NCBI GenBank assembly: GCA_022925895.1 | Contig: JAKSYS010000333.1 | Coordinates: forward strand, 1-64,000 | Reading direction: 5' to 3' | DNA from: Fragilaria crotonensis | Lineage: Eukaryota; Bacillariophyta; Fragilariophyceae; Fragilariales; Fragilariaceae | DNA: 64,000 nucleotides | In this document: positions 24,241 through 34,627 of the stretch, one piece after another | Layout: every line of letters starts with the position of its first letter | How positions within the stretch are numbered: the stretch's first letter is position 1 | Made by a program: the position numbers and the translations under genes | The notes under the pieces: model-generated | Seen by the model: only the letters and a program-made list of their open reading frames with translations | The model's database searches: none | Told to the model about the DNA's origin: nothing

Positions 24241-25373
24241 TTACAGAAGAACCAATGCGTTGTCTATCACCGCCTGAGCAGGAAATCCATAGCCATCAGG
24301 TTCGCTGTAGTCTGACACTATCTTTGAAATGAGGCCTTTTGTTGTCATGACTATCATCATTGGATCGTCATCATCAAGGTTGCTATTCAGGATCTCGCTT
24401 CGCCCGGCAATTAGTAAAGAAACGACAAAATAGAGGACAAATGTTGAATGCCCGCATATCAATGCGTCCACCAGTCGGCTCGAAACCAGAGGATCAGTAA
24501 TATCATGCAAGCACCAAGAAATCATCCATGGCAAGATTATTGTTGGCAGCGTGACTTCATCGAGTGAGAGAATATCATGAAGTTCGGGATCAAATTTGTG
24601 CAACAGCGGTAGGAGCGTTGCTTCCAGGAAGGACAACAAAGACACAAAGTCGTCATCCCGGAGAGCTTCTCGAAAGTGTGAATGGCAGAGACGCCGTACG
24701 ACAGCCGTTGCAACGAGATTGTCTGCGAGATTGAGCAGGAAAACCCCAACAATGTCGTGCATGCCTTGATAATAGCGCATCGACCCGCATCGTGGCGGTA
24801 TCTCCAGCACAGACTCCAACACTTGCAAAAGATCTTTCGCTTTATCCTGCATTGGCTCGCTGCCTTTGTCACTTGCCTCCTCCTTCGCTTCATCCAAGCA
24901 GTGGCCTTCGTATTTGTTGAGAACTGAGCGAGTCGAGTCTAGTCGCAACAAATCTCGATCGATATCGGACAAGTTAGATCGTCGAATGGGTGCACCTATA
25001 CTTTGCAACTCCGAGCTCGGGTGTATATCACCGCTGCTGCTGTTGTTGTAGCAGCCTTGCAACCCAACGAGAAGGGGCCACGCAACCCGTCTGAAAGTTG
25101 CTTTGAGAGCAAGAAACGTCGTCAGGATGATTTCACGCACTTGCATAAGTTGCATGTGTTGATGAGATACAGACTATACGTACAATTCACGAGTCCGCCT
25201 TTAGACAGGGCTAGTTCACGAAGCTCCCAGAGCGAAACTGGGTCCCGTTCCAGACATTGTTGGATTCTTCGCGACTTTTCGCATGAGTCGGTGGGCGCAG
25301 ACAAAACAAAGCGCTCCGTTTCAGATGAGAGTCTCAACTCCATTGCTGAAGTGGGAGAAGGTAGTCGACTCAT
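24241..25373 (-). CDS. TBC1D20-like Rab GTPase-activating protein (2 exons)
   Basis: TBC proteins speed GTP hydrolysis by Rab GTPases; TBC1D20 acts on Rab1 and Rab18 at the ER and Golgi in animals. Exon 1 is 25373-25180 (ATG at 25373), the intron 25179-25091 (89 bp, GTATAG...TTTCAG), exon 2 25090-24241; 347 residues in all. The splice joins ...LALSKGGLVNCT to RVAWPLLVGL, exactly where the family has GGLL.....VWP.LL. The arginine-finger region is LSDIDRDLLRLDSTRS, the glutamine finger is in SMRYYQGMHDIVGVFLLNLA, followed by HFREAL, HKFDPELHDILSLDEV, LPWMISWCLHDI and FVLYFVVSLLIAGRSEIL. The C-terminal membrane anchor of the animal protein is not obvious. The frame is intact. Confidence 0.88.
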
Positions 25374-26784
25374 CTAGCCTTGATGTAATGTCACCCTTCG
25401 ACTATGTGGATCTGCAGACTCGGACTGAATGCGTGTCATACGACATGTCATACTCCGTATAATGTGTATTCACTTGTCATTCCAACCACTTTTGGAGGCG
25501 TTTTGTGAGAAACACATTCCGTGGTTGAATGAATATAGCATAAAGCATATTCGGATTGCACCGTTATTCTTCAACGGCATCTTTCCTCGATCCTCGAGGA
25601 CGCTCTATGCATACCTTGTACTCTAGTAGGAGTACAGTAGTACTAGCTTTACACATGCATTATATGCATATTCATATTTATGACACACTAGAGAGGTCCG
25701 GGCTAGTGTAAATACGATACAAATTTTCCCTATTTAACCCCAGTACCGGATCTGAGCCCAATGTTCCGTTCAAAGTGAAACGGGACTCGCTCTCAAACTT
25801 ACGTTATTTCAGGACATACCGTACATTTGAAGAGCACATTTGCAAACAAATTCACATCACCAGAATTCCGTTCCACGTGTTCAATTTATTCAGTTCTTAG
25901 TTCCACGTTGCATCAGATTTACGTTGACCAACGTTGACGGTGGTATGTATACCAGGTACTCGAGTACCAGGGCATTTGGATACAAGTTTATATGTTAAAG
26001 CATTCGAACTAATCATGTGGCGGCTATGTTTTGCAGAAGTCTGGATTCTGGCGGGAACACACAAAAATTCCATGTCGTCTGCGCTGAGGCAAAGATGATG
26101 ATTGCAATAGCAATGTGGTTGTTACTGAACAGCCACATTGCATTGTAGGTCATCCGAACGCCCTTAATTTGGGTGATACAATGGAAGAAACGACGACAGG
26201 TGCTCGTCATCTCAGGTGGATGAGCGCCGTCACCGTCACCGTTGTCGTGGATGGATAACAATGCCTTAAAGTTGTAGAAGCAGCAGCTCAGTTTCAAACT
26301 GCGATGTTTTGCTTCGTCTATTAAACAGCTCAGCATGCCAACTCAGATAATGATATGAAATGAGAAATGATGTTTGAGTAGCCACCGGTAGTACTGTAGG
26401 TCGTCCACTAGAACGACGTGTATTCGAGTACTACTATTCTACTCTAGACTCCAGTAGACTAGTATTGTACTGGAGTATTCGGTACTAGCGACTACAGGAG
26501 AACAAGTTAATGAACGAGACAACGATGGCGTTCCAGGAACGATGTCCATCGTCGTGTCGACATGGTGACGTTCTTGTCGCGCGAGCAGTGATTTGATGGA
26601 AGGTGGATGGAATCTTACTTTAAAATCATAAAAGACTCCTTAGGAATCTTCGTTTTGTTTTTTGTTTGTAAAACAAGTTTACCCGGACATCTGTTTTACA
26701 GTGTAAATTACGTTGCAGAAAAAACTATATCTTCGTAAGGTTAAGGGCTTTCACATTGTAAATTACAGTAGCCCGGACCTCTCT
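25374..26784. other. Intergenic, nothing recognised
   Basis: Contains GTAC-rich strings (25595-25650, 26395-26490) and a CATACTCCGTATAATG fragment related to repeat R1 near 25449. The minus-strand open frame at 26013-26336 has no motif and is not supported. Confidence 0.4.
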
Positions 26785-27247
26785 ACTACTAGAGTGGGTA
26801 CCTCACATTTGATCGGAGTGTCTACTACAGGAAACTGGACGTACAGTACCCCCAACCTGGTCGTACTCCGTACCAATACTTTTTTCCCCTACAGTATGCA
26901 GTACCATGGTACCAACGTAGGAAACTTCATGAAGTACAGTACCAGGTACTTATCATGCCCCAGTATTGCAGTTTATCGCACGGTATATTTTACAGTAGCA
27001 TTTGTCAAGTAACCTGTTCACAGCAAATTCAATGAGTATTCCATCCAGTAACTTTGAATTCGTATAGTATTGTAGTTCAGTAACGTAACACACTGTCGTT
27101 TCAACATAAATTACCGTCCGTTTATGTACTGTAGACCTGTAGTACATGTAATCCACGTAACAGTGCAACAGTACCCCAGAGTGGTCATACTCCGTAACAG
27201 ACGGACGCACGCACGCACACAATTAATTTATAATATAGTAGGATATC
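26785..27247 (+). repeat. Dispersed repeat R1, unbroken copy
   Basis: A contiguous copy of the repeat that is split at 9035-9134 and 12641-13051. It carries ACCTCACATTTGATCGGAGT at the left, GGTCGTACTCCGTACC in the middle (the point where the other copy is interrupted), and at the right the CCCCAGTATTGCAGTTTATC, TTCCATCCAGTAACTTTGAA and GTGGTCATACTCCGTAAC strings, ending in a CGCA run and GTAGGATATC. No coding capacity or clear terminal inverted repeats. Confidence 0.85.
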
Positions 27248-28025
27248 ACATATCATACGCCAGATGCAGTACATAGGTCTACTCCCTTTGGCATGTAAAT
27301 GAACTCCACTGTTGGAGTATCAGTCACTGCAGCACCTGAGTCTCCAGTACTGTACTGTACTTTATTTGTATTCTACTTGGAGGACTCCAACGAGATAGTA
27401 TTTCGTCCTCCAGTAGAATGCTCTCTAGGGAGTACACTCTGTACTCGCTCTGACCAACCACTCTTTACTGGCGGTAGTTGGAATTAGTATGAATACAAGC
27501 GCAACACTATGTCATATCATATCATACATCATACGTAGCAAGTACTCCGTACACTCCAGTATGAAATATGTGGTATGCATAGACTCGCTAGTACAACTAG
27601 TACATTTTTTGTCGTAGTAAAAGTTACGGTTCCTGAAACGAGTATGATGATAAATACTCCAGTATCCAGTACCGTGCCAGGCACAAGTACTATGCATACG
27701 TAGAACGAGTACTCTACAAGAACTCGGAGCTCAGAGGTCGGAGCTGTTGTTGTTGCCGGCTCACAAGCCGAAAAATCGCCAGTGCGTCTTGTCAACACTT
27801 ATGTATTGGTGTCCACCTGTCTGTCGGTTCCCATTTGACATTTATTGTCTGCGATCTTTCGGTATGGTGGCATGGAGATCTTCGTGTTCAACTTCAAATA
27901 TCGTAACAACCCACGTACCTATAGTATAGTTATTCTTCCGAGTAGATCGCTACGATTACGTAACTGGCAGGCGTATACTGGAGACTGGAATACCACACAT
28001 TGCATAGCAACCAACTGAATCCACC
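27248..28025. other. Upstream region of the light-harvesting gene
   Basis: GTAC-rich strings occur at 27325-27440 and 27535-27720. The last 100 bases before the ATG should hold the core promoter and a short 5' leader, with CCAACTGAATCCACC just before the start codon. No defined regulatory motif could be called. Confidence 0.4.
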
Positions 28026-29010
28026 ATGAAGTTCTTTGTCGCCGCCACCCTCCTTGCTTCCGCTTCGGCCTTCACCGCCCCGTCGAAGACTTCTGTGGGA
28101 TCGTCTCTTGCAGCAAAGGTTAGTGTACGCCGAGACTGTTCAGACTTTTCATTTTAGCAGTGAGCAGCTCGGTGTTACTCCTCGTCGTTTTCCTACCCAG
28201 GTTGCATTATGGAAACTTTGCCTAGTCTCGTGTCTCCTCCTTCAGATGATGCGTCGTCGATTTACATGTGGCATTTAGCAAGAGATTCCACTAACCAATC
28301 ATTACTTTCCCCTCTCACAGCCTGACCCCACCGCCGGTCTCTGGGATGGAGGTGCCCAATCCACTGCTCTCCCCTTCACCACTGCCCCTCTTTCCCTCGA
28401 TGGTTCTCTTGTCGGAGATGCTGGTTTCGATCCTCTCGGTTTGTCCGTCGCCGCTGCCTCACCAAGAATTAAGGGCATCGGAGGACCAGGATTCTTCGAG
28501 TTCTCTGACCTCCAATTCTTGCGTGAGGCCGAGATCATGCACGGACGTATCTGCCAGCTCGCTGTTGTCGGTTTCGTCGCCCCAGGATTCGGAACTCTCT
28601 CAGGAAACGAGAAGACCGGACTTGATGCATACTCGTACACCAACCCACTTGAGGCCGTTTCCCACATCCCTACGGCAGCAACTGTCCAGATCCTTCTTTT
28701 CATGGCCTTGCTCGAGATTACCCGCATCCGTATTGTCAATGAGGAAGGTGCAAGCCACATCCCTGGTGACCTTAAACTTGGACAGGGTGAAGGTCGCTGG
28801 AACCCATTCAACTTCAACTACACACCTGAAGAGTATGCTGAGAGGCAGTTGAACGAGTTGAAGCACGGACGTCTTGCTATGATTGGATTCCTCGGAGTAT
28901 TCTTCCAGGCCGCCAACTCTGGCGAAGGTGTTGTTGCCCAGATTGGTGCTGCCTTGACTGCCCCAGACTACTACGCCAAGGCTGGATACTTCCTTCCAGA
29001 AGGCATCTAA
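28026..29010 (+). CDS. Fucoxanthin chlorophyll a/c-binding light-harvesting protein, Lhcr-like (2 exons)
   Basis: Thylakoid antenna protein that binds chlorophyll and carotenoid and passes energy to a photosystem, probably photosystem I for this subgroup. Exon 1 is 28026-28118, the intron 28119-28320 (202 bp, GTTAGT...CTCACAG, phase 0), exon 2 28321-29010; 260 residues. The N-terminus MKFFVAATLLASASAFTAPS is a signal peptide plus ASAF site, the diatom plastid-import signature. The first membrane helix carries the chlorophyll-ligand motif REAEIMHGRICQLAVVGF (residues 99-116), the second is around 150-165 (TVQILLFMALLEITRI), and the third has ELKHGRLAMIGFLGVFFQA (210-228). GFDPLGLS (66-73) is typical of the family. 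The ELKHGRLAM form favours the red-lineage Lhcr type over Lhcf, where ELNQGR is usual. Long minus-strand frames here are shadows. Confidence 0.95.
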
Positions 29011-29586
29011 GAACATGATCTGCCTTTGAACCAAATTTTCCACCGGCTGGAGTGTGGAATCCATGACGCCTTGTCTACTTTCATGCTGAATTAGGGTATG
29101 TAGGTGGCCTGTTCCGATACACCTTAGGTGAACACTTAGACCAGAATCAAAAGCTAGAATCATTTGTTTTGGTTGCCAGCAATTTGTCATGGTAGTTGTG
29201 CAATAAATCAAGCATATGTTTTACTGGAGTCTACCAAGTAATGTAATGTATGACAATCTCATTTGGAGCTAGCATGATGGGATGGAATAAACAGAAGTGT
29301 GCATGGGATTGGGAAGGTGCTGATCAACTGAGGGATGGGTTCGTGGCCCTCACCATGAAGGACTCCAACATAACGAAATTCTTTTTGCATCCCGTAGACG
29401 CCAGCTCAAAAAAAGTTCCCGCAACATCGAAGGTACCGTAGAAGTTTACGTAGTCGATTAGGGAATCAGGAACTGTCGGTACTAAACCTACTAAATTCTA
29501 CGTTGTAATCATGATTCCGTACGCATGCGACACACAAACATCATTGCCAGACTTCATCGTTCAGAACCTCCCAGTGTTGTGTTTCG
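29011..29586. other. Spacer between two plus-strand genes
   Basis: Contains the 3' untranslated region of the light-harvesting gene (AATAAA-like CAATAAATCA near 29202) and the upstream region of the Myb-like gene. The open frame at 29250-29441 has no recognisable motif. Confidence 0.4.
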
Positions 29587-31734
29587 ATGATGGCTGATCA
29601 GGCAAACGACGCAGAGCTGGCGGAGGCCGCTGGAGCCGTCATCGATGGAGATATCTTTGATCATGATCCTTCGAAAGCAGAGAAGATTGAGGTAAGGAAC
29701 AAGGAACCATTGAGCCATAATCCCTCGCACCATCGGGATTCCAATTTCATGGGGTGCTGATTCCAGAATTGCTGTAGAAATTAGTACAAGGAACTCGTGG
29801 CATCGGTGTTTCGTTTGGCACTTCGTTTGGCTGCGAGCGGGCATGTTTCTCTGGAATTTTGTGTCTGCGTTCAAACAAGTTCCTTTCTTGCATTATAAAC
29901 CACGCTCACATTTTGCAGATGAGGAAATCAAACCGACCTCCCTCGGAATGGCTCAAGTTAGTCTGCAAAGATTGGGCCGCCGATAACGAGGAGCTTGTGG
30001 ACTCTGTCGATGTCAAATTCATGCACTACAAGTCTTATTTGAAGGGCATGCTCACGCCTCAATTGCTCTGCAGGCTTTCGCTACCGAACAAGAAAGAGTC
30101 CGAAACTGGTGTCCCTGCACCAAACCCAGTTGACTTTTGGGGTATCTTAGGTATTGATGATGAATTTGACAAAGCCTACATCGTTGCTCAGATAGAGCGC
30201 TTCGCTTCTCTGTACAATATTCTTGGACCAGTCACGGATGACATGGATAGCATGTTTAGCGACCATTTATCTGGAGCCGTAGACACGGCAACTGCCGCGG
30301 CTGCAGGTAAGTTAACTTCTGTTTCGCTGGTGCTCGACAAACTTATGATTGACACTTGCCGCATCTTTTCAGTTGCTGCAGGACTCTCGGTCAGTGCAGG
30401 TGGACACATGCTTGCACAAACAAATGCGTGGAACCTAGATCCCACTGCCGCAGCTGCAGGTGAGTCCTTGACTGTTTTTGCCTGATGATGGGTTGATCCA
30501 GTTGATCCATAACTCACTTGTAGAATATTTTCTCTCCTTCAGCCGCTGCCGCTGCTGCAGCTGCTTCAGATGTCAACAATTCTGCTGGAAAGCTGAGTAA
30601 GAAGCAGGCTGCTGAAGTGACCAAGGCTCATAAGATGGCCAAAGATGCCGAGCGTGCCCTGGACGCAGAACGCAAACAGACTCAAAAGCGCGAACAGCGG
30701 CGTATGTCACAAGAGCGGAAGGAGCAACGATCAAGGGAACGCGATGCCATAGCTATTCGAAAGTCTGCTGAGCGTGCGGCACGAGAGAGTACAAGGGAGG
30801 ATCGTCGACGTAAAAAACTCGACATTCGTCTCCAACGGGAAAAATTTGCTCACGAACAAAAGGAGGCTGCACTTAGGCGAGCTGCTGAACTTGTCGCTAG
30901 CAACAGAGTGCCTATAGAGATTACGCGTGGAGCTGCCGCTGCCAAGGTAAGCGTGAGTACGACTGAGACAGGACAAACCAAGGCCTTCCCCGTTATTCCT
31001 AACTTGTGGTCGTCTCGTTATCAGGCTGCTGCAAATGCTGCAGTTGCTGCCATTAGTGGTTTGCCTATGCCAATACTAGAGCCAGACGATGGTCCTCGCA
31101 AGAAAGCCCGATCATCGATAGTGGTGTCAACTGCAATGGATTTGCATCAGATTGTCTCTCACTCAAAGAACCTATGGACGAAATACAATGCAATCGCCAA
31201 GGAGCACAACCAAAAGGTGAACTGGATAACGGTCGCCCGCGAATTAGGGATTCACGTCAAGGTTCGTGAAAAGTATCAGCGAATGCATGCACGGGCCGAA
31301 CAAAGAGGGTTTGATTGGATCAAGAACGGGCACTGGAAAATAAAGGACCATCCGCACATTTTCTTAGAGCCAACACAGGCGGAGCAAACTGCGAAGATGC
31401 CGCCCCCGCCACCTGACCCATCCACGACGGTCTTGATTGATCACGGGAAAGCTATGGCGGAACAAGCTACCCATGATGCCGTAGCTGCTGCTGCTGTTGT
31501 GGACGCGGCCGGCGTTAAGGTATGTAGATTGACTTGCTGCGGGTACGAATAGTCGATGGTTTGAGTCTCTCACTCTTATTTCTTCTGCAAAAGGTGGACG
31601 GCGTCGCAGGGGAGCACGAAGTTCCAACAGACGAAACGGCAACTGCGGCAGCCGCAGCTGTCGCAGCCACATTAGTTGCAGATCCTACCGGTGGTTACGC
31701 TGCTGAAGAAATGGATGTACATGCTGAAGTCTAA
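29587..31734 (+). CDS. Alanine-rich protein with Myb/SANT-like domain (5 exons)
   Basis: No family assigned. Proposed exons: 29587-29691, 29919-30306, 30373-30459, 30543-31519, 31594-31734, all joined by GT-AG introns of 227, 66, 83 and 74 bp, giving 565 residues with the frame kept throughout. A 78-bp in-frame stretch at 30947-31024 also has intron-like ends (GTAAGC...TATCAG) and could be spliced out. The N-terminal part has SEWLKLVCKDWAADNEELVD and PVDFWGILGIDDEFDKAYIV. A highly charged coiled coil follows (about 30600-30890, RRMSQERKEQRSRERDAIAI). The segment WTKYNAIAKEHNQKVNWITV followed by ARELGIHVKVREKYQRMHA (about 31165-31290) looks like a Myb/SANT or homeodomain-like helix set, suggesting a nuclear DNA-binding or chromatin role. 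Poly-Ala runs flank nearly every intron. Confidence 0.7.
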
Positions 31735-31797
31735 ATAGGGTTAATCAGATGAATGGTATGTGTCGTTATATAAAAGCATGATCAGGGGAATCAATAA

Positions 31798-32211
31798 TCA
31801 ATCAACTTCAAGCTTCTCTCTCTTTTCTCGCTTCTTCCGTTCCTGCTTGAAAAACGACTTGAGATTTTTCTTATTAACCTCCTGCGTCTTTTCGTCGCTG
31901 ACTGCCAACTTGACCCCCGACCAGATCCCATTCGGACCTCCCACTGATTGCATCTCACCGTTTTCAAGTATTCGTTTATCCCCGATTCCTTGTATCTCCT
32001 TGTGCTTCAACAGCTCGCCTCGAGGACCAATCGATTGATGCGACCGACCAATTGCCCATTGCATAACATAGTAGCCTCCCACAACTGGCATACAAAAGTA
32101 GACAAAACCCATAACGTTTCGACCCCACGGCGGGAGCGGATATCGGAAACCATTGTGCACGTAGTTTTTCAGGCGCTCGTGTCGTTCGTGAAACTTGCGA
32201 AGAAATTCCAT
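31798..32211 (-). CDS. Small single-pass membrane protein, unknown
   Basis: From ATG 32211 this encodes 137 residues beginning MEFLRKFHERHERLKNYVHN. A membrane segment, NVMGFVYFCMPVVGGYYVMQ, is followed by WAIGRSHQSIGPRGELL and a lysine-rich tail (KSFFKQERKKREKREKLEVD). The short basic N-terminus, one helix and charged tail resemble small mitochondrial inner-membrane proteins, but no family was recognised. It converges with the Myb-like gene, only 63 bp away. The frame stays open upstream of 32211, but that part reads like untranslated leader, and TTATTGCAG just upstream may be a 5' leader splice acceptor. Confidence 0.6.
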   Translation of the reverse strand: MEFLRKFHERHERLKNYVHNGFRYPLPPWGRNVMGFVYFCMPVVGGYYVMQWAIGRSHQSIGPRGELLKHKEIQGIGDKRILENGEMQSVGGPNGIWSGVKLAVSDEKTQEVNKKNLKSFFKQERKKREKREKLEVD

Positions 32212-32737
32212 GGTACTCTTTATGCCTCCTCTGCAATAATCAGTATCTTTGTTAAGTGTCGACGAAGTAATAGATTGTGATGACCGAACCACTCGATGCT
32301 CTATCAGCCGCTGGATGTGGGGAACAGCCGTGGTTGAAGAGTTTTGAGTTGTGCGTTCCTTGTTTCGTGAGTGGTGGGTGGTGGGTATGTGTATGCTGAT
32401 GGCGAACGTGATTGTGGTTTGGGACCGGTACACCTGGTAGCATGGAGTTTGGAGTCTTGGAGCGCTACCAGTTACCGTTGTACAGCCAGCGATGAGTACT
32501 GTCGACTGTCGAGTACCGGTATTAAAATTCGCAAGTAGCAGCAAGTATTTTCATCAGTACTCGGTACTGGGTACTGTACCGTCACTACTACTGTACCGAC
32601 TGGTTCAAGTAACTGTACGAGTGTACTGTGTACTATGACATACGGAAACAATGTGAGGGAGTACCAGGTACCCAACTATACGAGTACTGGTACTGTAGGA
32701 TCAGACGTTCAACAAGAAAAAAACGTTTTTGTTCTCA
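32212..32737. other. Intergenic, GTAC-rich
   Basis: Upstream of the small membrane protein gene. GTAC-rich strings fill 32500-32700. Nothing else seen. Confidence 0.4.
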
Positions 32738-32812
32738 AAAGTTTCAAGTTTCGAACATTCACAACCGTCAAAACTTAAATGTCTTGTTTTCTTGGATAAC
32801 AATGGCCTCACA
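32738..32812. repeat. Solo end related to the Harbinger element
   Basis: AAGTTTC(GAACATTCA)CAACC, then AAAACTTAAAT, TTGTTTTCTTGGATAACAAT and GGCC follow the order seen at the right end of the Harbinger element (12572-12640), with more divergence. No partner end was found nearby, so this is a fragment or a heavily deleted copy. Confidence 0.5.
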
Positions 32813-34540
32813 CCATGTATCATATGAATAATGAGGGATGAAACAGTATACTCTGCTGAGACTCTGAGTAGTCTACTAAGCCAGTACCAGGTACATGGAT
32901 GAAATCCCACAACAAGCAAAGTGGCGTCATGATGGAAATCAACCCATTATGAAATTTGTGGTGGTTGATGGTCTGAGTCATTTTGCGATTGGGTGTGAAT
33001 GTGCGGTGCTCTCATAAAACTAACTAGGCCACGTGTTTTTGCCTCATGGATGCTCTATAGGACTCACCAGCAGCATCAAGGGCTGAATAAATTTGTTGCA
33101 CTTTATGGTGCTTTGTTGGATAGACTGTGCAGAAGTAATAGGACATTTTCAACTCTCCTTCATTGAGAAATGAGCAGTTACACTAAACAGCTTGACCCAC
33201 CTTGGCACTATTAACTGCAACGCATATTGCTATGCCTGATATGGGCAGGCGGAGTCATCATAGTACCACAACGACTGGATGCTGGTTGGAAGGGTTGTGC
33301 ATGATTGGCAACTGCATTTGACCACCAGCTTTCAGAATCATTGAGCAGCACCAGTAGAACACCTTGTGCTATTGCACACTCCGCCACTTTTTGGATACTG
33401 TGGAGCTCATAGTTACTTGTTTGTAATTATGAGCGCGTTTCAATAAGCTTTTACATTTTATGCTAGTGGTGGCTCATTATTAAGTATTAACTGGGACTTG
33501 GTAAAACCTTAACCCAATACCTGTAGGAAGCCAATTGTTCCAAAATCTTGGTTGGAATGTGTTGAATCCACTCAATATATTTTTGCCATTTACTGTTGTA
33601 GTCTTTTTAAGTGTTGTCAAAATGCGAGTAGGCATTGGTAGACAGTTGTCCTCACACTCATATTTTTGGATTTTTATGGTGATGGTGAATCCTAAAGTAG
33701 TCTAGAAGGCCAAGTCAATAGTAATCATGCACCACAGGATCTTTGGTAAGCCAGGCAATCGCTCATCATGGTCTCACGGTCAATGCCATTGGTTGCATCC
33801 TCGTTACAAATTTTCTTACAACTGTAGACCTCTAGTGCACCTGTTCAAGAAGGTACGGTTGCACACTTGCTACGCTTGTGTTATCTGTACTAAGAGTACG
33901 TTGATTTAGTAGTGGAAGTCGACAAGTGGACCCATATGCATAGGAAGCAAGCGTTGGCGCCATCTTCATGCAACGCAGCGTACTCGAGTACCTGGTACCA
34001 GTATAGTAGGACAGATCCTATTCTACTGGTACCAACAAAGCACATTTTTGATTTAGAGGAATTCAAATATTGACCATGGTTCGGTGGAACGATTGAACCA
34101 CCAAATTGAGAGAAGCGGTTAACTGCATCTATATATTTAAAAACTTATATGCTTAACATCGCAGATACAACGAATTCAAACTATGCGACTTCGTGCTTTC
34201 CCATGAAATATACACAACTGCCCTTTAATCAGACATGAAGTAATCAAGTAGCGTTACGGAACGCGTGTAGCTGAATGAAATGCTCAAATGCATGGATACA
34301 CACACACACCGTGCAATCCTGCACACCTGCACCCATCGCAATCACTTTTCTCTTTCACCAATTCCGAGTCTACTCGGAACTCAACGTGCAACTCCGACCT
34401 CCGACAGCAAGTGACTATCCTGTCCTCGTGTCCTCTTACAGCTTGTCTAGTCTACGTAGTACCATTTTGAGCCACATTTCATTGACGACACCGCAACCAA
34501 TAATGTCTCTATAGACAAGCCAGCCACATCTCCGACAATT
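32813..34540. other. Long non-coding stretch, partly CpG-poor
   Basis: No gene seen. 33035-33218 has no CpG, and 33220-33960 has few, again with excess TG and CA, suggesting old methylated repeat DNA. A GTAC-rich string occurs at 33980-34035. Short open frames have no motifs. Confidence 0.4.
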
Positions 34541-34627
34541 GGATCGTCTTTGCTGAACGAACAAGACGATAAGCACAGCTGGAAACGTTCAACATTGCGC
34601 AGCTCTTGTGGAGTGCGAGCTTTCAAA

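Noticed and set aside
28302-28852. Long open frames opposite and overlapping the light-harvesting gene
   Set aside because: They are shadows of a well-supported, codon-biased exon.
32212-32544. Upstream extension of the small membrane protein frame
   Set aside because: The extra residues have no conserved look and the frame starts without ATG; the ATG at 32211 gives a sensible small protein.
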